A DNA stretch of 5,657 bases. Source: Burkholderiaceae bacterium (GTDB taxonomy: Bacteria; Pseudomonadota; Gammaproteobacteria; Burkholderiales; Burkholderiaceae_C). This document shows, piece after piece, positions 5,221-5,657 of this stretch. The notes under the pieces were generated by a model. It was not told the origin of the DNA. It ran no database searches and saw only the letters and a program-made list of their open reading frames with translations. Position numbers and translations under genes: made by a program. Every line of letters begins with the position of its first letter. Within the stretch, counting starts at the first letter, position 1. Where the stretch lies: NCBI GenBank assembly GCA_025458585.1, contig JALOSD010000040.1, forward strand, positions 1 through 5,657. Direction: 5' to 3'.

Positions 5221-5657
5221 ATGGCCGACGCCGACGACCTCGACGCCTTCGCGCGCGCGCTGATCGGCAGCCGCTTCTCGGTGGCGCCGAAGCGCCTGCG
5301 CGCCCCGGGGCCGAGCGCCGAGCAGCTGCACGCCATCGTCGAGGCCGGCGCCACCGCGCCCGACCACCGCGAGCTGCGGCCGTGGCGGCTGCTGCGCATC
5401 GCCCCCGCGCAGCGCGGCGCGCTCGCCGATCTGTTCGAGGCGGCGCTGCTCGAGCGCGACCCGGCCGCCGGCGCGCCCGAGCGCGCCGACGCGCGCGCGA
5501 AGGCGCACCGCGCGCCCGAGCTGCTGCTTGCCGTCGCACGCCTCGAGCCGCCGCACGACGACGTCGTCGAGCACGAGCGCTACGTCACGCTCGGCGCGGC
5601 GCTGATGGCGATGCTGCTCGCCGCGCACGCGATGGGCTTCGCCGGCATGCTCACGTC
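5221..5657 (+). CDS. Nitroreductase family protein, YdjA-like (partial)
   Basis: The frame is open from ATG 5221 to the window end (145 complete codons), so the C-terminus is missing. The protein resembles the single-domain YdjA-type nitroreductases, cytoplasmic FMN enzymes that use NAD(P)H; E. coli YdjA is about 183 residues. Matching features are RLRAPGPSAEQLHAIVEAGATAPDH (25-49) followed by RPWRLLRI (53-60), a helix near 70-80, KAHRAPELLLAVARL (98-112), and the helix region HERYVTLGAALMAMLLAAHAMGFAG (about 118-142). Near the N-terminus, where the family usually has an R-R-S FMN-contact motif, this copy reads SRFSV (17-21). The start follows the DMT stop by 2 bp, indicating translational coupling. 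Substrate cannot be told; nitroaromatic reduction is a family property, not shown here. Confidence 0.87.
   Translation, partial: MADADDLDAFARALIGSRFSVAPKRLRAPGPSAEQLHAIVEAGATAPDHRELRPWRLLRIAPAQRGALADLFEAALLERDPAAGAPERADARAKAHRAPELLLAVARLEPPHDDVVEHERYVTLGAALMAMLLAAHAMGFAGMLT

Noticed and set aside
3824..5539. A 571-codon open frame on the minus strand spanning three plus-strand genes
   Set aside because: Its translation is Arg/Ala/Gln/His-rich low-complexity sequence with no recognisable domain, and it is antisense to the DUF2007, DMT and nitroreductase genes. Long stop-free shadows are expected at this GC content.
1..5657. A mobile element, defence system, biosynthetic cluster or other new multi-gene system
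   Set aside because: No transposase, integrase, toxin-antitoxin pair, nuclease, CRISPR-like repeats or terminal repeats are seen. The genes belong to common chromosomal families with uniform codon use.

Overview
The window is very GC-rich bacterial chromosome (above about 70% GC by eye), and every real gene ends its codons almost exclusively in G or C. Protein style (YedI/DUF808, DUF3016, DUF2189, DUF2784, DUF2007 with a C-terminal zinc ribbon, a YdjA-type nitroreductase) points to a proteobacterium, most likely a Betaproteobacterium of the order Burkholderiales. This placement rests on recognising families, not on a search. There is no rRNA, tRNA, CRISPR array, integrase, transposase or phage gene, so it reads as ordinary housekeeping or conserved-hypothetical chromosome.

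Layout from left to right: positions 1-91 hold no gene I can support, only a strong small hairpin just beyond the end of the next gene. yedI (DUF808 inner-membrane protein) runs leftward, 1015 to 92. A 130-bp divergent intergenic region (1016-1145) holds a perfect 15-bp tandem duplication and a candidate promoter for yedI. Going rightward come a secreted DUF3016 protein (1146-1655, GTG start) and a five- to six-helix DUF2189 membrane protein (1720-2556). These converge on a leftward pair: DUF2784 small membrane protein (3995-3618) followed 43 bp later by a zinc-independent NADPH:quinone oxidoreductase (3574-2579). Only 21 bp upstream of the DUF2784 start, a rightward run begins: DUF2007/zinc-ribbon protein (4017-4322), an EamA/DMT transporter (4355-5218) and, 2 bp later, a nitroreductase-family flavoprotein cut by the window end (5221 onward).

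Functionally there are two NAD(P)H-linked redox enzymes (quinone oxidoreductase, nitroreductase), several integral membrane proteins of unknown role, one probable metabolite exporter and one probable periplasmic protein. Nothing ties them into a single pathway. Adjacency suggests three transcription units: DUF3016-DUF2189, DUF2784-qor, and DUF2007-DMT-nitroreductase.

The most notable oddity is the DMT transporter. It appears to have lost its ninth transmembrane helix through an in-frame internal deletion, leaving an odd number of helices. I did not find a convincing new biological system here. The long overlapping reading frames on opposite strands are GC-rich shadows of the genes listed.
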